Counted from the stretch's first letter, positions 10,866 to 23,943 are shown. The stretch is 64,000 bases of DNA from Perkinsus olseni (GCA_013115125.1 JABANN010000125.1:1-64000), one strand, 5' to 3'. The notes: generated by a model not told the origin, from the letters alone. Translations and numbers: made by a program.

Positions 10866-13800
10866 ATGACAGAACTGGAGCGGCCGGAAGCCCCCTTCCC
10901 AAGGAACGCTGCCGAGGCCCGACTGCTGTTAGAGAAGCTCACAGAGGAAGGGAGTGGCCTATCCGGTATGGCCTGTTGCCCAGACTTATCCGGTCAGGCG
11001 GCCCATCGGGCTCCTATCAGTTTCTACGCCATTCCTGCACTCCTTCATCGACCACTTCATCACCGCTCTGCCTGAGGACATCTGTTCATCCATCACGGAG
11101 GTCAAGACTTACAGTAACCTCCAGGAGATGGCGATGGTCGGTGTTGCCTCCCTCCCTCCCTCCTGTCAGCCTCCCGTGCTGCACAGTGTGTGTAGGTTAT
11201 TCGGCACACTCTACGAGAGCTGCAGAGGAGGAGGGAGGCCATACCTGCTACTTTCGATATCCTCAAGGCTGAGGTTGAACTCTCTGACGAGCTCAGGAGG
11301 ATGTGTACCTTCATACAGACTGGTGAGCTCGACTCAAGGGAACTGGTCGGGAGATGACGCGCTAGATGATGGGTCAGAGGAGCAGCAGCTCACTCTGGAG
11401 CACTGGGGGAAGTTCCGACGATTGTCCACTCCCTCGGTCTGCCGGAATCTGGCTAAGTCCGGTCGGTTGCGGAAGTTGGTCCAGGTAGGACGAGTCTCGG
11501 CATCATCCAGTTCCATAGAAGCAGTAGTAGGTGACCTGTCGTCATGCCCGAGAGCTGTCGAGAGACCAGTGGGTGGAGCTGTGCTTGCTGCTTGAAATTA
11601 ATGAGGCTAACCTTGAAAGTGAGTACCCCTCCTTCCATCCTAATGACCACCCTACCGTTGCCGTCAGAGGTGGGAGAGGTTCTGGTACCATGGGTCAAGC
11701 ACTTCGTCGTGCCGTACGTCGGCAACCTCAGTGGCGGACTGGGTACGGTAGCAGCCGTCGCTGATCATCTCAAGGCTTTGGTGGAGTGGGCTACAACTGC
11801 TGCTCTCGACAACGCTGTAGACTCGACGGTAAGGTGGATGAATAGTCCTTGCTGGTGCTTGGTGATTCGCTACGCTAGGCCGGGTATGCATTCGCGGTGG
11901 ACCTGTTGGGAGGTGTTATCTCCTCGGTTCAGAAGGCAGTTGCTCTGCCGGACGTCGAGGTTCCCCTTAGTCGAACTCCACTGCATTGGGTAGGCTGCCC
12001 TTCTTTTCTGTGGGTGTGGCATCTCCCGTTAGGCGGCACTTGGGCATTTGAGGGGTCTCATGGACAAGACCACCTTCCTGTGTGATGCAGAGAAGCTGCT
12101 TAAACGACTCGATCTGTGCTTGGAAGTTCGACAGTCCTTCGGCATTCCGGTGGGTCCTGAGTTGAGGCGACTCACGGTGTATGCTGACTGTCACAGGTTA
12201 ACCTGAGCGACATACCGGAGGATGCAAAGCTGAGAAGGGAATGGTTTGGCCGTGCGGGGCTGGAGCTTCTGAAACGAGTCCCCACCGAGCAGATAAGGTG
12301 AGTCCATGGTGCCATTGCCACTGCCGCTGCTGCTGTTACTAGTGCTGGTCAGGTCCATCGTGGAGGAATCTCTCTATCCTTTAGGCCAGCGTATGGATTT
12401 GGATTGCCCTATAGAAGAGGCTGTCACTAACATCCTGGCTAGGTAGCGGCGCCCTCCATCGGTACCCCTCTCTCCGTGATGTCAGCAGATACGCAGCGCG
12501 TGACCTGGCAGAGGACTCGGTGGATCAGACGGCCCCGGCCGACTTCGCCAGAGTGATGGCAGTCTTCGTGTGCATGCGTACGGATTCTAGTCGTGCTCGG
12601 TAAGGCGGTGGTCGGTGGTCGTATGGCAGCTCCCCCCTCTAGGATACTCCCTCATCTGGTGTGGATAGCAGTTCGCTGCGCTGCCTCGGACGCGGTGGAC
12701 GATGGTGCTGCCGCCTCTTCTGAGTTGGGGGAGGCGGAGCGGATGTGAGTCCTCGTCATGGGTATGATCATTGGACAGAGCGGGTCGTGCGTTGCAAGTG
12801 ACCGCTTCCGCAATTCAATTTCTCGTACGTGCAGGAGGTTGTCGCTTTACGCGTCATACCAGCTGCTGCCGTAGTCCTTTATGTTCATTACGATGCTTCG
12901 ATTTAAACGTTACGTGGTAGATGCGAAGAGGCTGAGGAATGGGACCTCGACGCTGAGGACCGGGCCGGCGTTGCTGCCAACAAGATGAGGATACTCCTTC
13001 ATAAGGAGTCTAGACCGTACCTGCCGGCTCAAGTGCGAACCCGTACAGACTTTCTTTAGTCATCTCCCGTACGACTCCGTTTCGGCCGCCCCGGACGCCC
13101 TGGATGCTATGCTACCGACACCCCAAGTCGTGTTCTTAACCGTCACACATCTCGTAGGGAGAGGTCTTTGCAGCCCAGTAATCGCGAGATACGTCCTTAG
13201 GCTACACGAGAGGATGATGGTGCCTTCCGTGCTGCACTACGCATAGCCGACGAATGCAGAAGGGCTAGGGAAGAGGAGGACGGGCATCCGCGGGACAAGG
13301 TGGGCATTGGCAGCATTCCCGTGAAGAAAGTGTTGTTGTTTAGTTGCTGGCCCGCTTCGGTAAATGCATATGTCCCTCCAACGTCTTCTCTACCCGGTTG
13401 ATGTCCATTGTTGAGTGTAGCTTGGCGGGTGATGCCACTACTGAGGCTCACATGTTGGAGGCCATCGCGAAAGCCTCCGCGGTCTTCCTGGATGTAGGCA
13501 GCAGCAGCAGCAGCAGCAGCAGCAGTCATCGGGGCCAGCGGCCCCCCCACTATCCTCCCCGCCGGTCCTCCTCAGACGCTGCCGTTCGAGTCACAGCTCT
13601 CGGGGCTTCGGTCGTGCATCGCACTCCTCTGGGCTAGGTGTGGTGAGCCATCTCCTCATCTGCCCATCTACTGTAAGGCTGGTATCATGCTTGCCAAGAT
13701 CGCTCTTACGGAAGGGTAGCGAGACCTACTACCTCTAGCAGCCCCCTCTTGTGACTGCTGTATACAGGACCGACATCGTCATTCAAGAGCGTGGCCGCTG

Positions 13801-16800
13801 TTTCCGTCGATCTCTGAGCCTGGCCGAGGAGTTTGGCTTGGAGGTAGCACGACAGTCGTTGCTGTGAGTAGGAAGTCTTGACTGTATCAGGCTCTGCCGA
13901 AGGATTTGTGGTACTCCTCGAGGACTGAGGAGGCGGACGGAGGAGAAGGCAGCGATGAGGATGGCATCATGTCAGGTGGCGCCTTAGCTCCCGCAGGGCA
14001 ACGTGCGAGGATGAAGTTGGAACAGCTGTGGGGATGGGCGGCGGACCTTCCTGTCCGCCATCGTCATGCTGTCAGATTCCGTAATGCTGTGACAAGTGCG
14101 TCGCCTGAAGCGGAGGCGACTGGGGGCTGCCGGTACTCTCGTCTTTCCGAGTTGCTCGGCATCCCTCGCCGGACGGCCTCCTATATTCTGGCCTCGAACG
14201 GGTGAGGAGGAGTCCATCACACCCCGTTGTGGCGACTTCCGGAATCAGGGCTAACGAGCCAGCACCGGACAGCGTCGCGGCGCATGACGGGTCGATGAGC
14301 AGGCTTCTGACTGATGGGTCGACTCGGTCTTGTCAAAGGGCCTTGGAGTACATCCATCATCAGCTTGAGGAGCGTCTCCTGCCGATGGTTGAGCACGAGA
14401 ACTTCTCACACGTCGAACGGCCGATGGTCGATGAACTCTCTGCTCTCGCCAACTTGATGGCTAGATTGGCCTCCCTGTGTGACACGAGCATGTTGGTTGA
14501 TGAGGAATTGCTGGAGACTGGCCGAAGGCTGCAGCTGGCCACTCGACTGGTGGCAGCCTCTGACGCTGTCAATGAAGAGAGCCACTTGACTGGATACAAG
14601 GTGATCAGCAGCAGCAGCATCCGTCGGTTTGATGTTGGCAGACTCGGCTGTCTTGTCGCAGTCGTTGCTGCACTCTGTCATGAAGTGGTGCTCATCGCCG
14701 TCCTCTCTCATCCCGGCTGTGGAGGCCTTCCGTACGGCCGTCGAAGTTGCCTGTGGGGCGGATCTTGATGACAGTGCCGTTGAAGGAGAGGAAGTGGAGG
14801 ACGAGTAGGCGGCCCTCCGGTTCCCTACCTCCCGAGCATCATCCTTCAGCAGCTTCTTCTCGGATATCCTGGCCTCGCAGAACTGGGCTATCGCAGCGGA
14901 GGTGGCGGGCTCGAGGCGGTTGGACGTGCTGGTGGAGTGGCTTCGTCGCATTACTTCAAGTAGGGGGTGCTCCTCCCAGAGAGACAGCGAGACTCCCTCT
15001 CAGATGTCGGAGAGCAAGATGCCCTACTCATGCTTATTCTGGGGTTGTCTTTGCCAGAGACGGTATCTGAGGAGACATTCGATAAGGCGATAGCCGAAAG
15101 AAGGGCATCTGGTCAAGTAGGGCCTACTTCTTCCGTGCTGGACTGATGACAGCTCTCCAGGCATCGGTGGCCAGCTTCCTAGCGGGCACAGCCAGTTGGC
15201 TTCCCCTCTTGCGGGAGTTCATAGCGGAGGACGCCCTCGAACAGGAAGTGTCCCGTCTGCAGTTGGCGGACACCTGTACAGAGCTTACTGTGGTTGATGC
15301 AACGATGGCAGAACCGCAGCCTGGAGCTATAGTGAAGGCCTTCGAGAACGACGCTTACACGTGAGTGGAGTAGGACGACTGGGCTCAGGAAAGCTGTTGG
15401 GATGGTTTCAGGTTATTCGCGAGGAAGTGCTTGCAAGACCGTTGGGCTATATACTGCTCCGAGCTGTCGGTCGAAGTCGACCCGGTCCGTCTGGGAGAGG
15501 GCAAGCCTGAGTACTTGTGGCCGCTGATTTCGAGGCTATCCGCGGCGGGTGCTGAGTTAGAATCTGTACAAGTGCTGGCAAAGGACTTCCAGCTTCCGCA
15601 GTGGGAGGCATCCCTACTCTGGTGCAGTACGGTCATCCAGCGCCACAGCGTAGCCAAGTTGGACCAGGCCTGGACAGAGCTAGACCAGTTGCTCACGGCC
15701 TATCGGACAGAGACTCTTCGAGTCATCGAATGCGAGATCCTCGGGGTGGTTCATGACTTGACGGTTATAGAGATGGCCCTAGACAGGCTCCCCGAAGGCC
15801 CCTTCACGGCCCACAGGTTCGCAGCTAAGGCCATCCGGAACTATGAGACTCAGGCGGGTACCGTCGGGAACCTTACGCTCAGGAAGATGGTTGAGGATCC
15901 TCAGTGTGCTCTCATGGCTGAGCTGATGGACCGGAACTTCAGCACAGTGGAGGCCATCCTCGCCGTCATCGGTCCGGAGTCGGCCGCTGGGTTCGTATCA
16001 GACGCTAGTGAGTACATACTGCATCACTCTGAGAGGCAGAGTAACGGTGTCCTGGCCGTGGTCTATGGCGTTGGGGTGAGCGAGGCAGACGGCTGCCTGA
16101 GGGTGGAGAATCGGCTCAGCACCGAGCCTGACCATTGGACTATAGCCATCACTGAGCAGCTGTTACAACTGGTCGACAAGCTCAAGGAGATGCCGGCTCG
16201 AGCGGCGGAGATACTGAAAGCTCTGAGCGGCATGCTACCTGTGTGTGTGGACAAGCTGAGAGTGTGGCAAAGGATGAAGGCTTTGGAGAAGGAGGGAGCC
16301 CCACGGCACATCTCCAGTGCTGAGATCAACGCCTTAGAGACCAGGGTGAGTGCCCTCCGTTCACCGTCTTATCGTTTATGTTAGCGTCTTATGTTCTCTC
16401 CTAGATTCTACTGAGGGGATACCCAAAGTTCGCCTCCTTTGAGCCGGTATTGGTGGAGCTCGGCCCATGGACATGTGCAGAGGCCATCGGGTATACAGGC
16501 CTCGTTGAGGATGAAACCGCTGACGAGGCCTATGAGGTAGCCCCAGACCAGATGCCGGGGTCGAGGCATGGCTTCCGTTCAGTTGCTCACGGAGGTTCTC
16601 GCGCTGAATCGCGTCAAGCTGGGCGTGACCATGCGTGAGCTGGCGGACAAATGGGTCAAAACGCCCGGCAAGCACGAACCCTGGATGGAGCTCGTCAAGT
16701 TTCGGAGGTGGGAATCGGTCCCTGGCAGTCGTACCACTTGGCTCCGCTTTCAGAGAGGAAGCGCCCAAGTGCGGGGTTGACATATTCGACCGTGGCCAGA

Positions 16801-17444
16801 TCGACAGAGATGATATTCAGCGCGTGGTAAATCTCTTGAGTCGCTACAAGCAAGCGACAGACCTGGCCAAGGTCATGGTCATGCTTACCATCTTCTTCGA
16901 GTGTGGCCCTACCAGCACTCCGGCCTCTAGGAGCAGGGCGGGCGAGATAGTCCTTCTAATAAGCGACATTAGCGACATAGAGAGTGGCTACAATCACGAA
17001 GTGGACTTCTTAGCTCCTATCAGGGCTTTCTACGCTTATGTGGACGCTGCTGGCCGGGTTCTCGGGGACTCCGTAGTTCGGGCGTTGCCAACCTCGGATG
17101 CGACCTTTGCTAAGTCCAACAAGAAGCAGATAGCAAAGACCGTCCTCACAGCTGGGACGGTGCATGCGGCGGAGTTCGCTGCGGCCCTTCTCCTCGACTA
17201 TTCTGAGGATCTCGGCTGTGATTCGGAGACCTGTGCCCTTCTTTGTGAGGTCCTCGGGCTTCTGCCAAAGGACACAGCGGTTGGTGTAGTGAGGAAATTG
17301 ATTGCTAGTGGTCAGCTCTCGGCTCTGCCGTATCACCGAAACCTCAACCTTCTCCTGGCCAAGCTCGGATTCGAGTACTCTGAGTCCTCTCTGGGCCCTC
17401 TACTCCGAGCCTCTGTGCCCTGGGTGGAGGAAGAGGAAGAGTAG
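10866..17444 (+). CDS. Large helical-repeat protein, weakly ROD/NBAS/Sec39-like
   Basis: A plus-strand gene of 6.6 kb with many short introns, starting near MTELERPEAPFPRNAAEARLL. Clear coding segments include HSFIDHFITALPEDICSSI, ELQRRREAIPATFDILKAE, EHWGKFRRLSTPSVCRNLAK, VPWVKHFVVPYV followed by ADHLKALVEWATTAALDN, DAEKLLKRLDLCLEVRQSF and IPEDAKLRREWFGRAGLELL. There are two long exons: 15431-16384, and 16635 to the TAG at 17442-17444 with a C-terminus VPWVEEEEE. Everything reads as alpha-solenoid. The VPWVKHFVVPYV block followed by LVEWAT resembles the middle of KNTC1 (ROD) and its relatives in kinetochore or ER tethering complexes, but no N-terminal beta-propeller is evident. The family call is tentative. 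It could be two genes; I found no clear internal stop-start boundary. Confidence 0.5.
13498..13525 (+). repeat. (GCA)9 microsatellite
   Basis: Nine perfect GCA units inside the large helical-repeat gene. Read on the plus strand they give serine, glutamine or alanine runs depending on frame; which frame is used, or whether it is intronic, is not settled. Confidence 0.9.
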
Positions 17445-17606
17445 CCGATCATGGGTAGTTGTAATTCACTAATCACCAGATTCATGCCAATTGCAGTACC
17501 CTCCGCGACGCTGTTGTGTTCCTTCGCGGGGTTTTTACGAGTAAGAGTGGCATCGCCCTCGTCGTCCTGTCGTGAGGCAGCGAGTAGTTCTCAACCGCTC
17601 GACTTA

Positions 17607-20600
17607 ATGGCTCCTCTCCGCCGCTCAGGGCAGCTGCCTGACTTTATGGACTTATCTGAGGAGGTCGCTAAGGCCCTGGCTAGCAATGGACCGGTGGTGG
17701 CACTGGAGAGCACCATCATAACCCACGGTATGGCAGGTTTGGGTGTCGGGGGCTCAACCACAGCTCTAGTCTCGCAGGCATGCCCTATCCGCAGAACCTG
17801 CAGTCGGCCCTCGAAGTGGAGCGAGTTGTGAGGGAGGCGGGCAGCATACCGGCCACTATAGCCATCATGAAGGGCAGGGTGAAAGTGGGCTTGGCGGAGT
17901 CTGAGATCAACGAGATCGCCGAAAGGGGACCTAGCAAGTGTTCTAAGGTGAAGAAGCCCTCCTGGTCATGCTACCCCCCCGTATTCAACACTGCAGGTGT
18001 CTATCCGTGACATAGGGCTCGTGATGGCTAATGAGGGCTATGGTTCGACTACAGTGGCAGCCACCATGCGTATAGCTGCTATGGCTGGTATACGTATATT
18101 CGCCACGGGAGGCATTGGTGGGGTCCATCGAGGCGTCGAGGTAGACACGGCGGCTGCTCCCACTCCTCAATGACTTGCTATCAGTCTACATGGGATGTGT
18201 CCGCTGACCTCACCGAGTTGGGCTCCACTCCGGTGGCAGTTGTCTGCGCTGGTGCGAAGAGCGTACTTGATCTGCCCAAAACGTTAGAGGTAGTAAGGAG
18301 GTCTATGGCCATGCTGGTGATATCGAGTAGCGATGGTGGTTGCAGTTCCTCGAGACCGAAGGGGTCCCCGTCCTGGGGTGGGGAACGGACATTTTCCCGG
18401 CATTTTTCACGAGGGATAGTGGCCTGCGTACCTCCGGCCGAGTGGATGATGCTGATCATGCTGCGAAGTAGAGGTGGTCCTTCTTTGGGGGCGTAATGCT
18501 GGGCCTCAGGTTTCTGGCTGCTTCGGACCGATTCTTCGCAAAACCTCGCTACAAACGGCCAGGGTGCATCATAGGCTGCCCAGTGCCCGAGACAGGTGCT
18601 GCGGATATGGAACGGATAGAAGTTTGCACTAAGAAGGCTCTGAAGGAAGCAGAAAATAAGGGCATTCAAGGTATCCAAGGTGACGGAACTGATGCAGCAG
18701 CGATTCTCTCCGAAGGCGCTGCGGTGACCCCCTTCCTGCTCAAGAGGATCAACGAGTTGACCGGCGGGGAGAGTCTAGCCGCCAATCTCAGCCTCATCGA
18801 GAACAACGCTAAGGTTGCTAGCCAAATTGCGGTGGCCTACCAGAAAGTAATACCATCAATACCTGCTGAGCCTGCGTAATTGGCAAGTCAGTTGAGACGT
18901 GGAGGCCGTCGGGAGGTGGCAGGAGGCCCGAGGGCTGTGGCGGTATTGGGGGGTATAGCCATGGACATCACTGCTAAAGCTAGTGATCCGACCAGTGCTG
19001 GAGCTCAGGTAGAGCAGACAGCCTTTGTAGTCGCCCTACTGTCATTGACTGTAGGAATCGACCGTACCGGGTTTTTTGTCGATGTCGAGCGGAGGTGTGG
19101 GCCTCTCGTTGGCGGAAAGCATGGCTATGCTCGGGGCTACGCCTGGACTAATATCAGCGGTTGGGCGTGATAGTCACGGAGAAGCCTTGATGCAGTAGGA
19201 GGCTCCTGATAGTGTCTCACTGAGTATGTTGAGCTAGGCGACTCCGGGAAATCGGCGTGCCTACAACAAACGTTAAGGAGTTGAGCACAGAGTCCACTGG
19301 CACATGCACACTGGTGCTAGATGGTCGTGGCGAGCTTATATCAGTAGCACACTCTCCTCGCCTCGCCATCATACGCCGCTCCCTCAGGGTGTAGCTGCTA
19401 TGGACATCTTCGATCGGCTTGTCCACCCTTTGGTTAACATACCCAAGGTCCTCAGACAGGAGGCTATGTCCCAGCTTAGGGTCCTCCTAGTGGATGCCAA
19501 CATGCCTAGGGACACTATAGCCCGAGCTGCCAAGGCCTGCAGGTAGTGCTAGGCCCAATGAGGAGTGACCAAGGGACCACCACAGGTCCCGTGGGGTTGA
19601 GTGCTGGCTGGACCCCGTGAGCACGGTTAAGGCTGCCGTCAGAGCCGGCAAGGTAGGGAGGTAGGCTGCCGCTGAGTGAGGTATGGCGGTGTACCCAGGC
19701 CAGTGATACCGGTGAGGAGATCCTCAGCAGCATCGATCTGATCTCGCCCAATATGCGTGAGCTGGCGGTAAGCTGTCGTTGATAGGTCGACAGGGGTCAT
19801 GGGCCATGACTCATGGTCCCCATCACTCAGGTCTTGGCCTCTAGCTATTTATACCCGTCACAGATCAAAGTGGAGCCTTTGCGGAAGGACGAAGTCATCC
19901 AATGGGGACTCGCAACTGCTACACTCGTAGGTCCCACTGCAGCAGATGGCCCAATAGTCTCCCATTCATCCGGTCGGGTGACCGTGGAAACCACAGCTCC
20001 CATCTCCCTACACTGTCCATCCCAATCATCCGGTCTGTAGCTTAAACATGCTTGAGCTGCGGGCCCTGTCCGCATCGTTGCCCTGGAGCGGATCACTCCT
20101 GTGTCATCGTCAGTTGCTAGAGAAGAGCTCTGTGAGACGCGTCTTGGCATCCTTCGGCAAGCATGGCGTCCTCCTGGTTGCCAAAGAGCCTCTCAGTCTT
20201 CTGCCGTCTACCATTACGTCTCTGTGCCGGAGTATCGGAGGTACATTGCGGATGAAGGTACCGTTGTTCCTTGACTCCGTCGGACCGGCTTCGAGGTGGC
20301 CCTGCCTCGTAGGCACTGGCGACGGCATCCCCCAATACGGTTGCTCTTCACTACGTTTCCGATCCTATCGATAATAGTAGGCCTTCCCTCCTCCACCTGC
20401 TAGAGTAGCTGCTTTTTCCCAGTGGTGAGCTCTACTGGAGCCGGCGACAACCTCCTCGCTGGAGCAGCGTGGGCGTATGCCTGTCAGGGAGTATCAGTCG
20501 AGAAGGCTGTGATGGTTGGTATGGCGACTGCTAGGATGAGCCTGTTCTCGGAGTGAGCAACAGCGTGTCCACTCTCAACTCGCTGCGACGGTGTTGTTTC

Positions 20601-20681
20601 AGGTCGGCTTGCCACCCGGACTTGTCCTCCGAGGAAGTGGAGCACCTCCTTTCTGAAGGGGCGGCGACCAGCAAACTCTGA
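17607..20681 (+). CDS. Bifunctional pseudouridine-5'-phosphate glycosidase / pseudouridine kinase, SKL terminus
   Basis: The first half is a full Psu[13 protein letters not shown] spliced in phase over a 50-nt intron to [20 protein letters not shown], then [88 protein letters not shown] and [15 protein letters not shown]. The second half is a PfkB-type kinase: [62 protein letters not shown], and [15 protein letters not shown] with the catalytic Asp near 20446. The apparent stop between them is removed by a 45-nt phase-0 intron at 18847-18891, giving one reading frame. The kinase would phosphorylate pseudouridine and the glycosidase split it to uracil and ribose-5-phosphate. The protein ends ATSKL, a PTS1 peroxisomal signal. 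An alternative upstream ATG lies at 17451. Confidence 0.88.
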
Positions 20682-20710
20682 CGAGCTGGAAGGAAGATGA
20701 CTTTTTAACT

Positions 20711-20728
20711 CCGCCGTCCCGACGGCGG
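20711..20728. repeat. Short perfect inverted repeat downstream of PsuG-PsuK
   Basis: Eight-base arms (CCGCCGTC / GACGGCGG) around a two-base centre, 29 bp after the PsuG-PsuK stop and preceded by a T run. It could form a 3' UTR hairpin. In a eukaryote this need not act as a terminator. Confidence 0.6.
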
Positions 20729-20873
20729 CCTTCTCTTTGCTTTCTTATTCTGTCGTGAACTTTTTGCTATGACACAATGTTTCTGTAGCTCTCCTCATGT
20801 GCGTTGAGGCCATGAAGTCCATGGGCCTCCTTGTCTCCACTCATCAGAGGGTAGACTCCTCGTTGACTCCGCC

Positions 20874-21686
20874 ATGCTAGCCTCCCGACAGCAGTTCCTA
20901 GGGGCTCTGCGGCAGGCGTTAAGGCCTCCCGCGGTCTGTGCGCAACTAGGGGCTGCGTGCCAGATCCGAGGAGGCTTCTATGAGGGCAGCAACAAAGACC
21001 ATAGGCAGATCAGCATGGTAGCGGGCGCGTTCCTTGTCCCTGGACTCAGCCCTCCAGTCATCAGCCTGTCCCTCGGAACGTCCGACCGAACGTCGTGGTG
21101 AAGGGCATCCGGAAGGTGAGCGCTAAGTTGGACGTGTTGAAGACTCAGACTAAGATCCGTAGCTTCGAGGGCAACTCCATGTATCGCATACGGAAGCTTA
21201 GTGAGTGATGATGATGGCTCTTCTCACCACACGGCGGCCCTCGCCATCCCTGTGCTTCAGATGAGCGGGCCTACTTTAGAAAGTGGCATTACCTTCGCTA
21301 TGCCGTGGAGACTCTCAACTTCTATGCTCGTAACAGGTACGGGTCGTGGAGACTCTCTCGCTTTGTCTCTTACCTCTCTTGTCCGGCTCCAGTAGAGTTG
21401 CTGTTCAGAGCCCCGTTGAGTATCCTGCCCAAGGAGGACCCGTCACACCTCGAGATGCGGTTATTGAATCCTGTACTCCCACAAGGAGATCCGTCAAGAA
21501 AGAAGGCGCGCTTCTGTAGCACGCAGCTGTCCTATAGAGCGACGTGATTCCTCCCTGGCAGGGTTCAAACCAGATGGGTTTTCTGAGAAGGAGTTGTGGC
21601 AAATTGCTGATGAAGTGGCCGAAGCCCAACCCAAGAGCTCAGGCCAACGACTGTCGTTCGAAAGTCGCGGTATAGCCAAGTATTGA
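20874..21686 (+). CDS. Hypothetical protein with a presequence-like N-terminus
   Basis: Starts MLASRQQFLGALRQALRPP, an arginine-rich, acid-free N-terminus that looks like a mitochondrial presequence, and continues CAQLGAACQIRGGFYEG. After an intron it reads VVVKGIRKVSAKLDVLKTQT and IRSFEGNSMYRIRKL, then an exon around YAVETLNFYARNR. It ends with RRDSSLAGFKPDGFSEKELW, QIADEVAEAQPKSSGQ and a C-terminus ESRGIAKY before TGA at 21684-21686. Internal exon joins around 21200-21530 are not fixed. No family recognised. Confidence 0.5.
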
Positions 21687-22114
21687 AACACAGGCTACAC
21701 AGGACATGTGGTCTTGTCGACCGGGGTTTCCGAGCTCAGTATTGTTGAGTCAGCACTGGAGACCTTCAGTTCATTTGTATAGCATTCTCAGCTCTTTTGA
21801 TTTGTAAATTTGTATGACCCATCGCACCCTGGAGGGGGCTCGAAGGTCCGTATCCCCTCAGGAAGAATCCCCGGGCTCTTGTTGTTGCCTGAAGCCCATC
21901 GCTGAGGTTTACTCTAGGTCTATCCATCACGCATGCTGTTGGATTTGTAGACGACATGGCGTTTGGGCATCGGACCTCCAGTGTGAGGACATAGTAGGGG
22001 AATGAACGGCCGCAACAGGGCGGGGGTCTACTCTCTTTCCAGGCCGAATCGGGGTGGCTGTGGAAGAAGTCGAAGGTCGTGGGGACGTGGCGGCTTCGGT
22101 GGTGCTGTGTAGTC

Positions 22115-23315
22115 ATGAGCCAACGGGCTCTCCTCTCCTTTGAGGAGAAGCCTGATTGGCTACACAACACTCATCTGCAGGTGCGTCACGGCGTCGCATG
22201 TACGAACCAACTGTCCTTTCTGCAGCAAAGCCCCACCGAAAAGATTCCCCTCGTCACTTGTGACCTCAATGAGTTTCAAGATACCTCCTGTCCGGGGTTC
22301 ACCATAGACAACCGGGCGTTTGCTCTTCCAGGTGATCAGCCTCTCTCCCTCTGTTGTCATCTTTCATATAGTTGAAGGTGCTCCATCTCTCAGGTTCCGC
22401 AAGCTCACGACACGCCCTGCTGAATTGGCTCATGGCCATCGCCTTCGCCAAGGGTGACGAGGATACGATAAATAGGTAATGGTTAGAAGCCTCCGCCGAG
22501 CCACAAGCAACCGCATCTGGAGTCAGATGCGTGGACCTAGCATGCGAGGACGTTCCCAAGGAGGACTTCGATCAGTGCGGCCTCGTTCATTCTGATATCG
22601 ACTCCGCTGTATCAACTGACTTCTCTAACTCTGCTGATGACTTTGCGATATACGTACACGGCACCACAGGAGATCATGTGAGTGTTTCTCTCCGCCTCCA
22701 TGGCAATGGCGACTCCCTACTTCAGGTCGCCTTGGATTGCCTTGAATTAGCAGACTTGTGGCTCGTACCAGTCGCGAGTAACAGAGCCAAAACGGCCAGT
22801 TGCGAGCTTTGCCATAGACTCAGAGCTCGTCAGGATTTGTGCGAAACTCGCCCTTGCGGGCATATATTCCACGTTGATTGCCTCTATGGCTGGGTGAGGA
22901 GGACCTGAGTACCGAACTCGATCGAGTGCCCCCCCCCCCTCAGACGCGTCAGAGTATAACCCATGACTTCTGCCCACACTGTCACACTACGTTCGTCTAT
23001 GAAGGCGACGGTGATGCTGCGGGAGGCTCGTACTTCCCTTCTAGGTAGACGACTCCCCCGAGAGTATGGTGATGTATCACGTACCCTTCTCAGCGTCATG
23101 ACCTTCTCTTATCGTCAGCCAGTATTCCTTGAGCCTTATGCTCGAGCCAGTTTCAAGTCCTTACCCACATCTCCTATGGAGCGGTCCCCACCACTAAAGC
23201 CTCCCAAGAGAGACTCCTCGCCGCCTTGTTCCATCCAAAGTTCTCAGCAAGCTACACTGGCAAGGCCTCTGACCAGCATGAGATGGAGGTCATGATGGAA
23301 GTTCTCACAGAGTGA
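22115..23315 (+). CDS. RING-finger protein (putative E3 ubiquitin ligase)
   Basis: The zinc-binding RING is split by one intron. The first part is CELCHRLRARQ...CGHIFHVDCLYGW (about 22800-22890), giving C-x2-C then C-x-H-x2-H-x2-C. A phase-0 intron with a run of 11 C before its acceptor joins to THDFCPHCH, giving the final C-x2-C. So all eight ligands are present in a RING-H2-like order. Upstream exons start MSQRALLSFEEKPDWLHN and include TEKIPLVTCDLNEFQDTSCP and CVDLACEDVPKEDFDQCG, joined by in-phase introns. The tail reads SQERLLAALFHPKFSASY and ends EVLTE. RING proteins of this kind bind E2 enzymes and transfer ubiquitin; the target is unknown. Confidence 0.72.
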
Positions 23316-23943
23316 CGATACCTCGCAATCAATTCGTCTAGTTCCGACGTGAAGTTGGGATCAGGATTCGGAGCTTCCGGTTATTTCTGACGTAACTCGC
23401 CTTCCTATCATCCTGTACTACTACCCACACCTTCATTCGTTTGCTACCGACATTTGTTCCTTTCTAGTGCCCTAACTCAACCACACAGTCGACCACACAT
23501 TTATGGTCAACCAATTAGTACAGATTACTGAGCGTCAGCGTTGTCAATTTATCTAGGTGCTGGAGTGTAGCGTTAAAGCTGCGCCGAAGGAGGAGAGCAC
23601 CGACCCAGCTAGCTTACCAACAGCCCACGATAACGCAATACAGCTTGAGAGGTGGCAGTACTGCAATTACTTACGTGATATAGTCTTCGAGCCAACATGA
23701 AGCGAAACGAATCCCACATGAGGCCGCTAAGAGATGATTAACGGATATATGATGCCACCGGAAGAATCATCTGTGTCCCCGCAGCGTCCTGTGGAGGACG
23801 GATGCCAGCCGGAGTTGGCGGGCGAGTGAGACAGCTCACACTTTGATTCAGCCAATACGGTCATAAAATCTATCATATAATTCTACTCGGGTTGTTACCC
23901 CGGAATGAAAGGTATCGCAAAAATGTCAGGCTACTGAGGGTAG
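23316..23943. other. Intergenic, convergent 3' ends
   Basis: Separates the RING gene (plus) from the secreted paralogue (minus). No open frame with coding character, RNA gene or repeat seen. Confidence 0.5.
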
